Of a DNA stretch of 64,000 nt, positions 18,681 through 27,755 are shown piece after piece. A model generated the notes under the pieces. It had not been told where the DNA came from. It searched no databases and saw only the letters and a program-made list of their open reading frames with translations. This DNA is from an uncultured Prochlorococcus sp. Lineage in GTDB: Bacteria > Cyanobacteriota > Cyanobacteriia > PCC-6307 > Cyanobiaceae. The first letter of the stretch is position 1, and the number at the start of each line of letters is the position of its first letter. The stretch is taken from assembly GCA_902564695.1 (NCBI GenBank), contig CACFCB010000003.1:25975-89974 (forward strand), written 5' to 3'. Both the position numbers and the translations under genes were made by a program.

Positions 18681-19754
18681 TTAGATGGCTAAAAAATCTC
18701 TGAGCTGTTTAAATTTCAGCCAGGATTTATCTGAATTCAAACAATCTAAAGATTTTTGTACACCTAAAGATAAGTTATCTTCAACACCTGAAACCCATAA
18801 GACCAATGCGGTGTTTAGGGCAACAACTTCTTTGTGACTCTTTTTTCCCTCCCCTTTAAGTAAAGATTTTAAAATTTGACCATTGGATTGCAAATCATCT
18901 CCTTTTAAACTTTCATTAGAAACTACTGTAAGGCCAAGATCACCAGGTGTAATTAGCTCTGACCTAATTGAATCTTTTTCTAAGAATCGAAATTGATTTG
19001 TACCAGCAAGCGATGCCTCATCTAAACCTCCTGCCCCATGAACAACGACAGCTCTAGTAAGTCCCATCCTTTTAAGAGCAAGTGACATTGGATCAAGTAA
19101 ATCAGATTTAGCTACACCCAATACTTGAGATTTTGGTCTAAGAGGGTTAACTAATGGTCCAAGTAAATTAAAAATAGTTCTAACGCCCAAGCTTTTTCTT
19201 AAAGGAGCAAGATTAACTAAAGAAGGATGCCAAGAAGGTGCAAAAAGGAAAGTAATCCCATAATTTTTTAGAGACTCAATAACCTTTTCAGGGGATACAT
19301 TTAAAGGCATACCTAGATTCTCTAAAACATCAGCTGATCCAACCTTTCCACTAGCACTTCTGTTTCCATGTTTAGCTATTTTTACACCTAAAGCTGAAGA
19401 GACAAAAGCTACAGCAGTTGAGATATTAAAGGTATTTGCACCATCACCTCCAGTACCGCAGGTGTCAACCAAGTCAAAGTTGGGAAGATCTGGAGGAGAG
19501 CTGGATGCATCTTGAAGGATTCTAGCCATCACAGAAAGTTCATTACCTGAAATACCTTTTGCTCTAAATGCAGCTAAAAAAGCTCCAGTTTGAACTGGTT
19601 CAATTTTATTATCCAACCATGAATTCATTAGATAATTTGATTGTTCCTCGCTTAATTCATCGCCATTAAGAAGTAATTCAAGAATTAGTGAGAAAGTTAT
19701 TGGATTTGAAGAAGTCATATATTCAGAAAGATCAAAGAGTAACTGACTGGCCAA
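18681..19754 (-). CDS. trpD: Anthranilate phosphoribosyltransferase
   Basis: This 357-residue protein carries the PRPP and anthranilate sites of Trp[18 protein letters not shown] lies near residue 96, [21 protein letters not shown] follows, and then [20 protein letters not shown]. It transfers phosphoribose to anthranilate in tryptophan synthesis. No other trp gene is adjacent, which is normal for cyanobacteria where these genes are scattered. It lies upstream of carA in the same transcription direction. It is about 15 residues longer at the N-terminus than many homologues, so a downstream start is possible. Confidence 0.96.
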   Translation of the reverse strand: MASQLLFDLSEYMTSSNPITFSLILELLLNGDELSEEQSNYLMNSWLDNKIEPVQTGAFLAAFRAKGISGNELSVMARILQDASSSPPDLPNFDLVDTCGTGGDGANTFNISTAVAFVSSALGVKIAKHGNRSASGKVGSADVLENLGMPLNVSPEKVIESLKNYGITFLFAPSWHPSLVNLAPLRKSLGVRTIFNLLGPLVNPLRPKSQVLGVAKSDLLDPMSLALKRMGLTRAVVVHGAGGLDEASLAGTNQFRFLEKDSIRSELITPGDLGLTVVSNESLKGDDLQSNGQILKSLLKGEGKKSHKEVVALNTALVLWVSGVEDNLSLGVQKSLDCLNSDKSWLKFKQLRDFLAI

Positions 19755-19830
19755 GTAAAATATTTTTTATAACTTAGTCATAAACATATCAATTATTGAG
19801 GGATTTAAATAAAAAATAATTTCACAATTT

Positions 19831-20142
19831 TCAAGACGAAGAGGAATCAGAAGTATCAAATCCAGAACCAACATTATCTGGACTTGGAGAATTGGTCGGT
19901 CTAAAACCATTTGACCAAATTTTTCTTGTAATATTTTCTAAACCTTCTTTATCCAAATTCCATTTTTTTAAAATTTTTACCATGTCTTTGTTGAGGTCGT
20001 CAGCACCTATAAAGTCCTGATAGCGAATAATTAATCTAGCTAGCTCTACATAATCAATAGGAGATGGAGTATCCAATGCGCAAAGTCGATCAAGATTTTC
20101 TCGATCAGTAGCATATAAAGGGTGATTTTGAGCCTCGTTCAT
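19831..20142 (-). CDS. DUF3288-like small cyanobacterial protein
   Basis: This 103-residue soluble protein has an N-terminal HPLYATDRENLDRLCAL segment and a central LARLIIRYQDFIGADDLNKD. This arrangement is recognised as the cyanobacterial family DUF3288. The C-terminal 20 residues are a Pro/Ser-rich tail. Function is unknown. It is the first gene of the long minus-strand run leading to trpD and carA, and it is divergent from the ABC exporter across 74 bases. Confidence 0.82.
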   Translation of the reverse strand: MNEAQNHPLYATDRENLDRLCALDTPSPIDYVELARLIIRYQDFIGADDLNKDMVKILKKWNLDKEGLENITRKIWSNGFRPTNSPSPDNVGSGFDTSDSSSS

Positions 20143-20216
20143 AATTTAATTAAAATTAGTTTTAGTCACATTCATGGGCTTATATTGCCTAGGTTGATGA
20201 GTATATCAATAAAAGA

Positions 20217-21968
20217 ATGGCAGCTTTAAGACTTGATCTAATAAAAAACTATCTTAGACCCCACAAGAAGGAACTAATAATTGGTGCGCTATGTCTCATT
20301 TTTGTAAATATTCTGAGTGTTGCTATTCCAATGGAAGTAAAAAATATCGTAGATGATCTGAAAAAGGGTTTTACATTTTCAGATGTACTAAATAAGTCGA
20401 CATGGTTGATTCTTCTTGCAACTGTGATGGGAGGAGTAAGACTAATTTCTAGACAACTTGTGTTTGGAGTTGGCAGACAAGTTGAGGTTTCTCTGAGACA
20501 GAAACTTTTTGATCATATGTTGGGACAAGATCCTGGATGGGTTCAAACCTTAGGAACTGGAGAAGTTATCACAAGAGCAACAAGTGATTTAGAAAATATT
20601 AGAAGATTATTGGGCTTTACGATACTTAGTCTCACAAATACTTTATTGGCCTATACCTTCACTTTGCCAGCGATGCTGACAATTGATCCGGCTTTAACAT
20701 TTTTTGCCATATCTATATATCCAATATTACTTGGGACAGTTGGATTGTTTGGGGGACGTATGGTTCAACAAAGAAAGAAGCAACAAGAAGCATTATCTGC
20801 TTTAAGTGAGTTAATACAAGAAGATCTCGCAGGAATTAGCGCAATTAAAATTTATGGTCAAGAAAAAGCTGAGCAAGAGGCATTTAAAAAATTAAATATT
20901 AGATATAGAAATGCTGCAATTAATCTCGCAAGAACAGCAAGTACATTATTCCCATTATTACAAGGTTTATCATCAATATCATTACTACTTTTAATTGCTA
21001 TTGGTAGCGGTCAACTTTCGGAAGGAATAGTTACAGTAGGAGGGCTTGTTGCAATGATTCTTTATGTCGAAAGACTTGTTTTCCCAACTGCATTATTAGG
21101 ATTTACTCTAAATACTTTTCAACTAGGTCAAGTTAGTTTAGAAAGAGTAGAAGAAATATTAAATCATGAGCCTTCAATTAAAGATAAAGAAGATCCTGTA
21201 AACATTTCCAAACCGATATCAGGTAAATTAGAAGCAAGAAATATGTCGATAAGATATGAAGACTCTCCTAGAAAAATACTTAACAATATATCTTTTACAA
21301 TAAACCCTGGGGAAATAGTTGCATTAGTTGGTCCTGTTGGTTGTGGCAAAACGACTTTAGCTAGAGCCCTTGGAAGAATGGTAGATATTGAAGAAGGTAG
21401 TTTATTTTTAGATGATTATGATGTAACTAACTTAAGGCTCAAAGAACTAAGAAGTAATATCGCATTAGTACCTCAAGAAGGTTATCTATTCACAGAAACA
21501 CTTACAGAAAATATTAGATATGGAAATCCAAAAGCCTCAATAGAAAAAGTTCAAGAGTCAGCTTATGAAGCACGCATGACAGAAGATATCAAAGGTTTTC
21601 CAGATGGATTTAAAACTCTTGTTGGTGAAAGAGGTATTACTCTTAGCGGCGGACAAAGACAAAGAACTGCCTTAAGTAGAGCACTATTAGTAGATTCAAA
21701 AATAATAGTCTTAGATGATGCATTGGCTAGCGTGGACAATAAAACAGCCTCAGCAATACTTCAAACAATAAAAAACCAATTCAATAAAACTGTATTAATG
21801 ATTAGCCATCAATTATCTGCAGCAGCATCATGTGATCGTATTTTAGTAATGAATAATGGAAAAATAGTACAAGAGGGTAAGCATCATAATTTAATAAATA
21901 AAAATGGTTTATATAAAAGCATGTGGGAACGAGAAAAAGCAAAAGAGCAACTTCAATCATATGATTAA
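20217..21968 (+). CDS. ABC-type exporter, fused permease and ATPase (MdlA-like)
   Basis: This 583-residue half-transporter has about six membrane helices in residues 15-300 and a nucleotide-binding domain after residue 330. Walker A is GPVGCGKTT, the signature motif is LSGGQRQR, and Walker B reads IIVLDDALASVD. The residue after the Walker B aspartate is Asp rather than the usual catalytic Glu. The same LDDAL form occurs in MdlA-type exporters, which often pair with a canonical partner; no partner is nearby here. Substrate unknown; lipids, peptides or drugs are possible. Confidence 0.92.
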   Translation: MAALRLDLIKNYLRPHKKELIIGALCLIFVNILSVAIPMEVKNIVDDLKKGFTFSDVLNKSTWLILLATVMGGVRLISRQLVFGVGRQVEVSLRQKLFDHMLGQDPGWVQTLGTGEVITRATSDLENIRRLLGFTILSLTNTLLAYTFTLPAMLTIDPALTFFAISIYPILLGTVGLFGGRMVQQRKKQQEALSALSELIQEDLAGISAIKIYGQEKAEQEAFKKLNIRYRNAAINLARTASTLFPLLQGLSSISLLLLIAIGSGQLSEGIVTVGGLVAMILYVERLVFPTALLGFTLNTFQLGQVSLERVEEILNHEPSIKDKEDPVNISKPISGKLEARNMSIRYEDSPRKILNNISFTINPGEIVALVGPVGCGKTTLARALGRMVDIEEGSLFLDDYDVTNLRLKELRSNIALVPQEGYLFTETLTENIRYGNPKASIEKVQESAYEARMTEDIKGFPDGFKTLVGERGITLSGGQRQRTALSRALLVDSKIIVLDDALASVDNKTASAILQTIKNQFNKTVLMISHQLSAAASCDRILVMNNGKIVQEGKHHNLINKNGLYKSMWEREKAKEQLQSYD

Positions 21969-22059
21969 CGATTACTTTTTAAAGTTTTCTAATCAAATCT
22001 ATTAAAATCAGATAAAAGCTTAAAAAAACAATTATGTTCTATTTATTAAATTTTAAATC

Positions 22060-22305
22060 ATGAGCAATTTCTCAAATTTTAAACTTATTTGTGACCTTGA
22101 ATTTGGTGATATCTACATACAAATTCTCGCATGGATGGGTGTAATCTTTGTGAGTCTGGCAGCTGGTCTTGCACTTATGGGATCATCAAGACCAATTTTT
22201 GCACTTTTAGGAGTAGGATTAATATTAGTACTTAGCCTACCTTTCTTATTATTTGCATTTGTCACTACATTAATAAACCATATCAGAATAGAAACTATAA
22301 ATTAA
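22060..22305 (+). CDS. small two-helix membrane protein
   Basis: This 81-residue protein has a short soluble start and two hydrophobic segments (about residues 22-42 and 47-72) separated by GSSRP. The loop and the Gly-rich first helix (FVSLAAGLALMG) look conserved for picocyanobacteria, but I cannot name the family. It ends five bases before msrA in the same direction and may be co-transcribed with it. Confidence 0.75.
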   Translation: MSNFSNFKLICDLEFGDIYIQILAWMGVIFVSLAAGLALMGSSRPIFALLGVGLILVLSLPFLLFAFVTTLINHIRIETIN

Positions 22306-22309
22306 AATT

Positions 22310-23059
22310 ATGATTAAAAAAATAAACGAATATTTTTCTAAGATTATAGATAAGCTATATTCTTACAAAGCCTCAAATCAAAATAATAAAAAGGTGTTCC
22401 ATACAATATTAAAAAGTGACATTAAATCAGAACCAAAAGAACATGAAGAAGAAATTCTATTTGGCTGCGGATGTTTTTGGGGAGCGGAGAAGGGTTTTTG
22501 GAGATTGCCCGGAGTAATAACAACTGCTGTCGGCTACGCTGGTGGAGAAAAAGAAAATCCAAACTATAGAGAAGTATGTACTGGCCTCACAAGGCACTCA
22601 GAAGTTGTAAGAGTAGTGTGGAATACAAAAATAATTGATCTAAGTGACTTATTAAAATTATTCTGGGAATGTCACGACCCTACTCAAGGAAATAGGCAAG
22701 GGAATGATACTGGAACCCAATATAGATCTGCAATTTATACAACAAATGAAAGTCAATTAATCAAAGCAATAGAAAGCAAAAGCAGCTATCAAAAAGAGCT
22801 TAAAGCATTTGGATATGGGAAAATCACTACTGAGATTTTAAATAATGTTAATTTCTATTTTGCTGAAGAATATCATCAACAATATCTATCAAAACCAGGT
22901 AGCAGACCTTATTGTTCTGCAATGCCAACCAAAATAAAGTTAAAAGATTTTAATGGTTCAAATTTTAAACTTAATAATAATGTATGGTTGAATTACAACT
23001 GGGAAATAGATCATTGTATTCTTAGAGGAAATAATACACCTATTTCTCTTGAAATATAA
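22310..23059 (+). CDS. msrA: Peptide-methionine (S)-S-oxide reductase MsrA
   Basis: This 249-residue protein carries the MsrA active-site motif FGCGCFWGAEKGF. The second Cys, which precedes FW, is the nucleophile, and VGYAGG and RHSEVVRVVW follow. EYHQQYL near residue 205 completes the signature. The first 45 residues are Lys/Asn-rich and not part of the domain. The enzyme repairs S-methionine sulfoxide using thioredoxin. The stop codon overlaps the start of the following 54-residue gene as TAATG, implying coupling. Confidence 0.95.
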   Translation: MIKKINEYFSKIIDKLYSYKASNQNNKKVFHTILKSDIKSEPKEHEEEILFGCGCFWGAEKGFWRLPGVITTAVGYAGGEKENPNYREVCTGLTRHSEVVRVVWNTKIIDLSDLLKLFWECHDPTQGNRQGNDTGTQYRSAIYTTNESQLIKAIESKSSYQKELKAFGYGKITTEILNNVNFYFAEEYHQQYLSKPGSRPYCSAMPTKIKLKDFNGSNFKLNNNVWLNYNWEIDHCILRGNNTPISLEI

Positions 23060-23223
23060 TGAATGAACAATTACCTGATAAAACAGTATTACTTATAATA
23101 TTGGCAACATTATTATTAGTATTTTTCCTAGCATTTAGCTTTAAATCAAAAAAGATTGAACAGGAAAGGGACATTCAATGGATGGACAGTTCATTAAATT
23201 CTGAATTTGTTTCGCAAGTATAA
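23059..23223 (+). CDS. 54-aa single-helix membrane protein, coupled to msrA
   Basis: This short frame starts with an ATG that shares its A with the msrA stop codon and ends at a TAA at 23221-23223. The product has a short N-terminus, one strong membrane helix (VLLIILATLLLVFFLAFSF) and a charged tail rich in Lys, Glu and Asp with WMDSS. A membrane-anchor pattern and the TAATG overlap support a real gene, but no homologue is recalled. Confidence 0.65.
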   Translation: MNEQLPDKTVLLIILATLLLVFFLAFSFKSKKIEQERDIQWMDSSLNSEFVSQV

Positions 23224-23257
23224 ATTTAATATCGTGGTTTTGAATTTTTAAATAAAA

Positions 23258-23602
23258 ATGAAAAGAAATGAATTAAACAAACAAATAGAGAAAGCTCGAA
23301 TAAATATATATAATATACTTGCAATTTTGATTGTTATTATTCCTGAACTTTTTGCAGAATTTATATATGCAATAGAAATATCGCAACACAACAATAAAAT
23401 CCCTAGAGAGGGAGAGGCTTGGTCAAGAAATACGGAATTAAAATTATCAAAAATGAATATCTATGAATTAAGATTAATGGCTAAAAAACTATGTATTCAT
23501 GGATATTCAAATGAAAATAGGAATTCACTAATAAGGCGAATAAAAAGCAAAACAAAAAATAGAGTTAAATGGAAAAAATTAAATATTCAAAATTCTGGAT
23601 GA
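23258..23602 (+). CDS. membrane protein with C-terminal SAP-like motif
   Basis: This 114-residue protein has one hydrophobic helix near residues 18-42 (ILAILIVIIPELFAEFIYAI). The soluble C-terminal half is very basic: KMNIYELRLMAKKLCIHGYSNENRNSLIRRIK. That segment has the spacing of SAP or Rho-N-terminal-like helix-extension-helix motifs, which bind nucleic acid. A membrane-tethered DNA- or RNA-binding role is therefore possible. It lies 21 bases upstream of tRNA-Pro. The family is not firmly recognised. Confidence 0.65.
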   Translation: MKRNELNKQIEKARINIYNILAILIVIIPELFAEFIYAIEISQHNNKIPREGEAWSRNTELKLSKMNIYELRLMAKKLCIHGYSNENRNSLIRRIKSKTKNRVKWKKLNIQNSG

Positions 23603-23623
23603 ACTTATGATAATTTAAAATGA

Positions 23624-23697
23624 CGGGACGTAGCGCAGTTTGGTAGCGCACCACTTTGGGGTAGTGGGGGTCGTGGGTTCAAATCCCGCCGTTCCGA
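23624..23697 (+). tRNA. tRNA-Pro (anticodon GGG)
   Basis: The 74-base cloverleaf can be folded by eye. The acceptor stem CGGGACG pairs with CGTTCCG with one G-U pair, and the D-arm contains AGTTTGGTA. The anticodon stem CCACT/AGTGG has the loop TTGGGGT, which puts GGG at positions 34-36. The T-arm GTGGGTTCAAATCCCGC follows. The discriminator base is A, and CCA is not encoded. It would read CCC and CCU codons. Confidence 0.95.
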
Positions 23698-23715
23698 TAA
23701 ATAATTTTCAAGTCA

Positions 23716-23934
23716 CTATTCAGAATCACTAATAAATGATTGAATTAATTTAGTTGTACTTATCAATACAGCTAAAAAAATAAAAACAGTTAGGAAAATA
23801 ATTAAATAAAACATCACCGGCGGTATATCAATTTCGCCAAATGAAATACTGAATAAATCTAAGATGTCCATCAGGAGTGAATCTAAATTAATAATGGAAT
23901 AATAAGTCAATAAACAAAAAAAGGTAAACATCAT
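23716..23934 (-). CDS. small hydrophobic protein coupled to uppP
   Basis: This 72-residue protein has a hydrophobic N-terminus (MFTFFCLLTYYSIINL) and a second strong membrane helix (MFYLIIFLTVFIFLAVLI). Its ATG overlaps the uppP stop by four bases, so it is very likely translated with uppP. The acidic middle (DILDLFSISFGEIDIP) may be a loop. No family is recognised. Confidence 0.65.
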   Translation of the reverse strand: MMFTFFCLLTYYSIINLDSLLMDILDLFSISFGEIDIPPVMFYLIIFLTVFIFLAVLISTTKLIQSFISDSE

Positions 23935-24770
23935 AACGTTGACAATATAAAAATCCCAAATGCCAATCTATAGTATACAAAGATAAAAATACTATTTTTA
24001 CCTAAAAAACCAAGAAGAAAATCAATCGCATATATAGAGGAAACAAAGGATGAAATAATACCAATTAGTATAGGAATAAGATCTATTGAATTTGAAGTTC
24101 CTAAAAGAGTAAAAAATTCAATAAGTCCTGAGAGAAAAATAGCAGGAATGCCTAACAGAAAAGAGAATCTAGCTGCTGTTTTCCTTTCGATACCAGCAAA
24201 TAATGCAGCTGTCAAAGTAATCCCTGACCTAGAAACTCCAGGAAATATTGCCAAACATTGTGAAATTCCTATGAAGAAAATATCTTTGATCTTTATATCT
24301 TTAAAAAACTTATGATTTTTACCACACCGTTCAGAGAAACCAAGTAAAAAAGCCATTAAGATAGAAACAATGGCAATAAAAGCTAAACTCCTAAAATATG
24401 AATTTGAATAATCAGACCAAAATAATTTGATCATTAATCCAGTAAATAATATTGGTAGAGTGGCTAAAAAAATAAAACAAGCGAATCTATTTTCGTCATC
24501 ATAAATAAGTTTTGGATCAAAATAAATAGAAGAAAATGAATTAATAATTACAGAGATCTCTTTCCTAAAGTAAAAAATAATTGCAAAAGCGCTTCCTAAT
24601 TGAAGTGAAGCTGAAATGGAGACACCAGGATCATTCCATCCCATGTAATATGGAACAATTTTTAAATGAGCTGTACTACTAATTGGAAGGAATTCACTAA
24701 CACCTTGAATAATGCCTAAAATAAAAGATTGAAAGCAATTGAATACAAATTTATTTAATTGATCTGGCAT
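23931..24770 (-). CDS. uppP: Undecaprenyl-diphosphate phosphatase UppP (BacA)
   Basis: This 279-residue integral membrane protein shows the UppP signatures GVSEFLPISSTAHL near residue 24 and FPGVSRSGITLTAALFAG near residue 175. These carry the catalytic Glu, Ser and Arg. About eight membrane helices are visible. It recycles the lipid carrier for peptidoglycan and envelope polysaccharides at the inner membrane. A small membrane protein gene is coupled downstream. The start is chosen from the length fit with the family. Confidence 0.95.
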   Translation of the reverse strand: MPDQLNKFVFNCFQSFILGIIQGVSEFLPISSTAHLKIVPYYMGWNDPGVSISASLQLGSAFAIIFYFRKEISVIINSFSSIYFDPKLIYDDENRFACFIFLATLPILFTGLMIKLFWSDYSNSYFRSLAFIAIVSILMAFLLGFSERCGKNHKFFKDIKIKDIFFIGISQCLAIFPGVSRSGITLTAALFAGIERKTAARFSFLLGIPAIFLSGLIEFFTLLGTSNSIDLIPILIGIISSFVSSIYAIDFLLGFLGKNSIFIFVYYRLAFGIFILSTL

Positions 24771-24857
24771 ATCTTAAAGTAAATCAAAACTAAAGTTCTC
24801 GAACATTAAACAATTTCTCAATTAGTATATATATAATTTACTTAATGCTAATGACTT

Positions 24858-25139
24858 ATGGAAAAGAGAATTATTCTCTTAATAGTAATGCTCGCAACAT
24901 CATTTGTTGGATTTCAATCTAAGGCGAAGGCAGATTATTGGCTTGTTATAGGAAGCTATAGACAAGGCCCCGGTGGAAAACCTCAAGTAAGTGGTATTAC
25001 TAGTCCATCATTATTTGCTATACCTATTGGATCAAAAAAGATGTGTATTGAGGCAGGTAATCAAATCGTTAATGATATTTACAAGCCTGTTTGGCAATTT
25101 GATAACAAATGGACATGTATCAAGAATACAATTGATTAA
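24858..25139 (+). CDS. small secreted cysteine-containing protein
   Basis: This 93-residue protein begins with a clear signal peptide (KRIILLIVMLATSFVGF) and a likely cleavage after SKAKA. The mature portion of about 65 residues starts DYWLVIGSYRQGPGG and has two Cys (MCIEAG and WTCIK) that could form a disulfide. Such short exported proteins are common in Prochlorococcus, but the function is unknown. It stands alone between uppP (divergent) and a small minus-strand frame. Confidence 0.78.
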   Translation: MEKRIILLIVMLATSFVGFQSKAKADYWLVIGSYRQGPGGKPQVSGITSPSLFAIPIGSKKMCIEAGNQIVNDIYKPVWQFDNKWTCIKNTID

Positions 25140-25173
25140 TAAAAATACCAATTTATTTTATCAACTTAAATAA

Positions 25174-25308
25174 TCACCTTTGTACATCATGTGCACATCC
25201 ATCACCCTGGTAGTCATCACTGTTGTAGTAACCATTTTTAGTACCAAAAAAAATAGCTGATAAAACGAATGGCACAGCTACAAAAATTAGAAAACTGGAA
25301 AGAACCAA
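25174..25308 (-). CDS. 44-aa single-helix protein with Tyr/Asp-rich tail
   Basis: The frame runs from a TTG at 25308 to a TGA at 25174-25176. It encodes one membrane helix (VLSSFLIFVAVPFVLSAIFF) followed by GTKNGYYNSDDYQGDGCAH. The clean helix plus ordered polar tail looks like a real short thylakoid- or membrane-associated peptide, and a similar tail seems familiar from picocyanobacteria. There is no ATG in the frame and no clear ribosome site, so the start is uncertain. Confidence 0.45.
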   Translation of the reverse strand: MVLSSFLIFVAVPFVLSAIFFGTKNGYYNSDDYQGDGCAHDVQR

Positions 25309-25417
25309 GTTATTTAGAAGTAATTAATTTAATAAATCTAACAAAAATCATATAGTAGTGACATTAAAATTATAAAAATAATATTAATAAATTAATCTTT
25401 CGAAATTAAACATAAAA

Positions 25418-25795
25418 TCAACTAAATCTAGCAATAATAGGATTTACAGCAACCTCAATAATAAAATAAGTAATTAAAATCCAAGAAATCATAAAAAAGA
25501 CAAATAAACCGGTACCTCTTAAAAAAGGTTGGAAATAATTATTTGAATCGTCGCCCTCTAGCAAAGAAGTACATTCTTTAACTTGTGAATTAGCCAGACG
25601 ATAATAATCAGAACCTGGCAACCTATTATCAATATATAATTTACGTATATTTCTAATAACAGGCTCAGGCTTATCAGTTGTTAAAAAAGCGATCAATTCA
25701 CCAGGCCTCAAATCAATTCTTGTCCTTTCAAGATTGTTAGTAAGCCCAATATTAAATAAATCACCATTTTGAATCAAATAAATATATGAAGTCAT
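25418..25795 (-). CDS. GIY-YIG/T5orf172-like domain with C-terminal membrane anchor
   Basis: This 125-residue protein starts YIYLIQNGDLFNIGLTNNLERT. This matches the first strands of GIY-YIG nuclease-like domains of the T5orf172 type (YxYxI...xxxKIGxTxNxxxR). A region like VIRNIRKLYIDNRLPGSDYYRL follows. Residues 95-118 are a membrane helix (FVFFMISWILITYFII). The usual catalytic Glu of true nucleases is not clear, so it may not cut DNA. Attachment of this fold to a membrane segment is unusual. Neighbours do not hint at a role. Confidence 0.7.
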   Translation of the reverse strand: MTSYIYLIQNGDLFNIGLTNNLERTRIDLRPGELIAFLTTDKPEPVIRNIRKLYIDNRLPGSDYYRLANSQVKECTSLLEGDDSNNYFQPFLRGTGLFVFFMISWILITYFIIEVAVNPIIARFS

Positions 25796-25950
25796 ATTAT
25801 TTTAAACGGTTGTATTATTTTAATAATATATAGACTAAACCAATGAAAAGATATAAGTTTAACAAAACATAAAAAAGAGTAAAAATGAATTAATATAAAA
25901 AAAATAATAATTCTTTTAACTATTTTAAGGATAACGATAATATCTAAAGA

Positions 25951-26949
25951 TTATAATAGATAATCTTTGGTATATAGTTTTACAATCCTCCTAGAAGCAT
26001 TAATTTCAATTGTCGTATCAGAATTAATGCTAGATAGTGAATGTTGCGGAATTGATGATTGAATCATACGAATAAAATCAGCTAAATTCTTTCCTATTAA
26101 GGCAGAGCCTTTCATCTTCAACATTTCTAGCTCTTGTTGTGTTTTCCATTGAATTGTATTATTAAAGTCTGTAGATTTTAAATGAACGATTTTATCAAAT
26201 TTATTCCAAATCTTACTGTAGTCTAAAAGTTTACTTTGAATAAGATTTCGATATTTTTTTTCCTCATAAGTTAATGATAAATTTATGTCATCAGATTCAT
26301 ATATATTTCCAGTTGGAAAATCAGAAATTGGTTCACAACCAACAAACCATCCCTCTAAAATTATAATTTTTGTATTTATTTCCATCCATCCTGATCTATC
26401 ACCCTTCCCATCCCTAAGGGACTTATCAAAATGAGGACTTTTTAAAATACCAGTATCCATAAAAGTATCTAAAGCATAATTCAATAAATCTAAAGAATGA
26501 CTTCCTGGGAAGCCTCTTGGAACATTCCAGGGATTCCCATGCATTGCAATATCCATTTCAATTCCAGGTAAATAGAAATCATCCAAAGATATAACCTTAA
26601 TATCTAAATTCAAATCTTTAGCTACATTATTAATCCATGATCCTAATGTAGATTTTCCAGAGCCAGGAAGTCCAGAAAAACCTATAATTTTTGGATAATT
26701 ACACTTTTTAAGATATTCCTCTAAAAGTGAAAAAATTGGGAAAGACAAAGACCATTTCCAATCTAAATGAGTATTTCGCTGCCAATATCCTTCTATGATT
26801 GACTCTCTTTTAAAATTTGACCACTCCTCTAAAAAAAGTATTGGATCAATATTCAAACCTTCAAGGAAAGACTGATAAGAATCAAAATCAAAAAGAAATT
26901 CGTCTCTTATAAATCTAGGAAATACGGATTTAAAATCATTATTAATCAT
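25951..26949 (-). CDS. D-glycerate 3-kinase (GLYK-type P-loop kinase)
   Basis: This 332-residue protein has a Walker A loop GFSGLPGSGKSTLG near residue 93. SLDDFYLPGIEMD and GNPWNVPRGFPGSHSLDLL follow, a pattern found in the plant and cyanobacterial glycerate kinases of photorespiration. It phosphorylates D-glycerate to 3-phosphoglycerate. It lies nine bases downstream of the sugar-phosphate phosphatase in a three-gene minus-strand unit for glucosylglycerate metabolism. It could salvage glycerate released by the phosphorylase as well as glycerate from photorespiration. Confidence 0.88.
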   Translation of the reverse strand: MINNDFKSVFPRFIRDEFLFDFDSYQSFLEGLNIDPILFLEEWSNFKRESIIEGYWQRNTHLDWKWSLSFPIFSLLEEYLKKCNYPKIIGFSGLPGSGKSTLGSWINNVAKDLNLDIKVISLDDFYLPGIEMDIAMHGNPWNVPRGFPGSHSLDLLNYALDTFMDTGILKSPHFDKSLRDGKGDRSGWMEINTKIIILEGWFVGCEPISDFPTGNIYESDDINLSLTYEEKKYRNLIQSKLLDYSKIWNKFDKIVHLKSTDFNNTIQWKTQQELEMLKMKGSALIGKNLADFIRMIQSSIPQHSLSSINSDTTIEINASRRIVKLYTKDYLL

Positions 26950-26958
26950 TATTAATTA

Positions 26959-27750
26959 TTATATATTTTTTAAAATCTCTTCTATGCTATTTGACCAACC
27001 CTTAGCATGTGGAGCATTAGCTAATCTAAATAGACCATTATCAATACCACTTTGCAAATACTTATTAGGTCCATTTCTACCTGGTATTACAATAGATATA
27101 TCTGCATATTCAAGTAACGGAAGATCATTTTGAGAATCACCAAGGGCAATAATATTTACATCTTCTTTATTTAAATACAGCTTTAACTTATTAACAGCTT
27201 CCCCTTTATGACTTAAATTAGATAAAAGGTGACTCATCCGATTCCCCTTAAATATATGTACATTATAATTATTACAGAGAGTTATTAGCTTATCAAAAAT
27301 TTCATCAGGTGGATTCAAGAAAGGAACACTCCAATGTCTATCTAAAGCTCTAATAATTTCATTATTAGATAAACCTGTAAGATCGAAAATTTCTTCATTG
27401 CTTAAATCATTTAAAGGTATTAAACGGTAGCCAACTTCATTAGATAAATTGGATAAAATTATCTTTAATTCTAAATAACTTTTTCCTAAGATTAATTCCC
27501 ACTCAGATGAATCATTATTACTAATCCCATAAACCGCAGCACCATTTTCAACAATATAAGGATCAAATAATCCATTTTCTTGTCTAAAATACCTAACCTC
27601 AGAAGCAGTTTTACTAGTACAAGGAATTACAGGAATTGATAAATCAGCTAACAGGCTTAAAGTCTTTTTGGCAGGTGAAATATCATAGTTCTCATCCATT
27701 AATGTTCCATCTAAATCAGTAACTATCCAATATTTTGAATCATTTGGCAT
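26959..27750 (-). CDS. gpgP: HAD-family glucosyl-/mannosyl-3-phosphoglycerate phosphatase
   Basis: This 263-residue HAD class IIB phosphatase has the nucleophile motif VTDLDGTLMDENYDIS at the N-terminus. A PCTSKTASEVRYFR segment is typical of the mannosyl-3-phosphoglycerate phosphatase subfamily, and a late metal motif is seen as ALGDSQNDLPLLEYAD. Because gpgS is next door, the likely substrate is glucosyl-3-phosphoglycerate, giving glucosylglycerate. The gene sits five bases after the GH13 gene in the same unit. Mannosyl substrates cannot be excluded from sequence alone. Confidence 0.87.
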   Translation of the reverse strand: MPNDSKYWIVTDLDGTLMDENYDISPAKKTLSLLADLSIPVIPCTSKTASEVRYFRQENGLFDPYIVENGAAVYGISNNDSSEWELILGKSYLELKIILSNLSNEVGYRLIPLNDLSNEEIFDLTGLSNNEIIRALDRHWSVPFLNPPDEIFDKLITLCNNYNVHIFKGNRMSHLLSNLSHKGEAVNKLKLYLNKEDVNIIALGDSQNDLPLLEYADISIVIPGRNGPNKYLQSGIDNGLFRLANAPHAKGWSNSIEEILKNI

Positions 27751-27755
27751 AAAAA

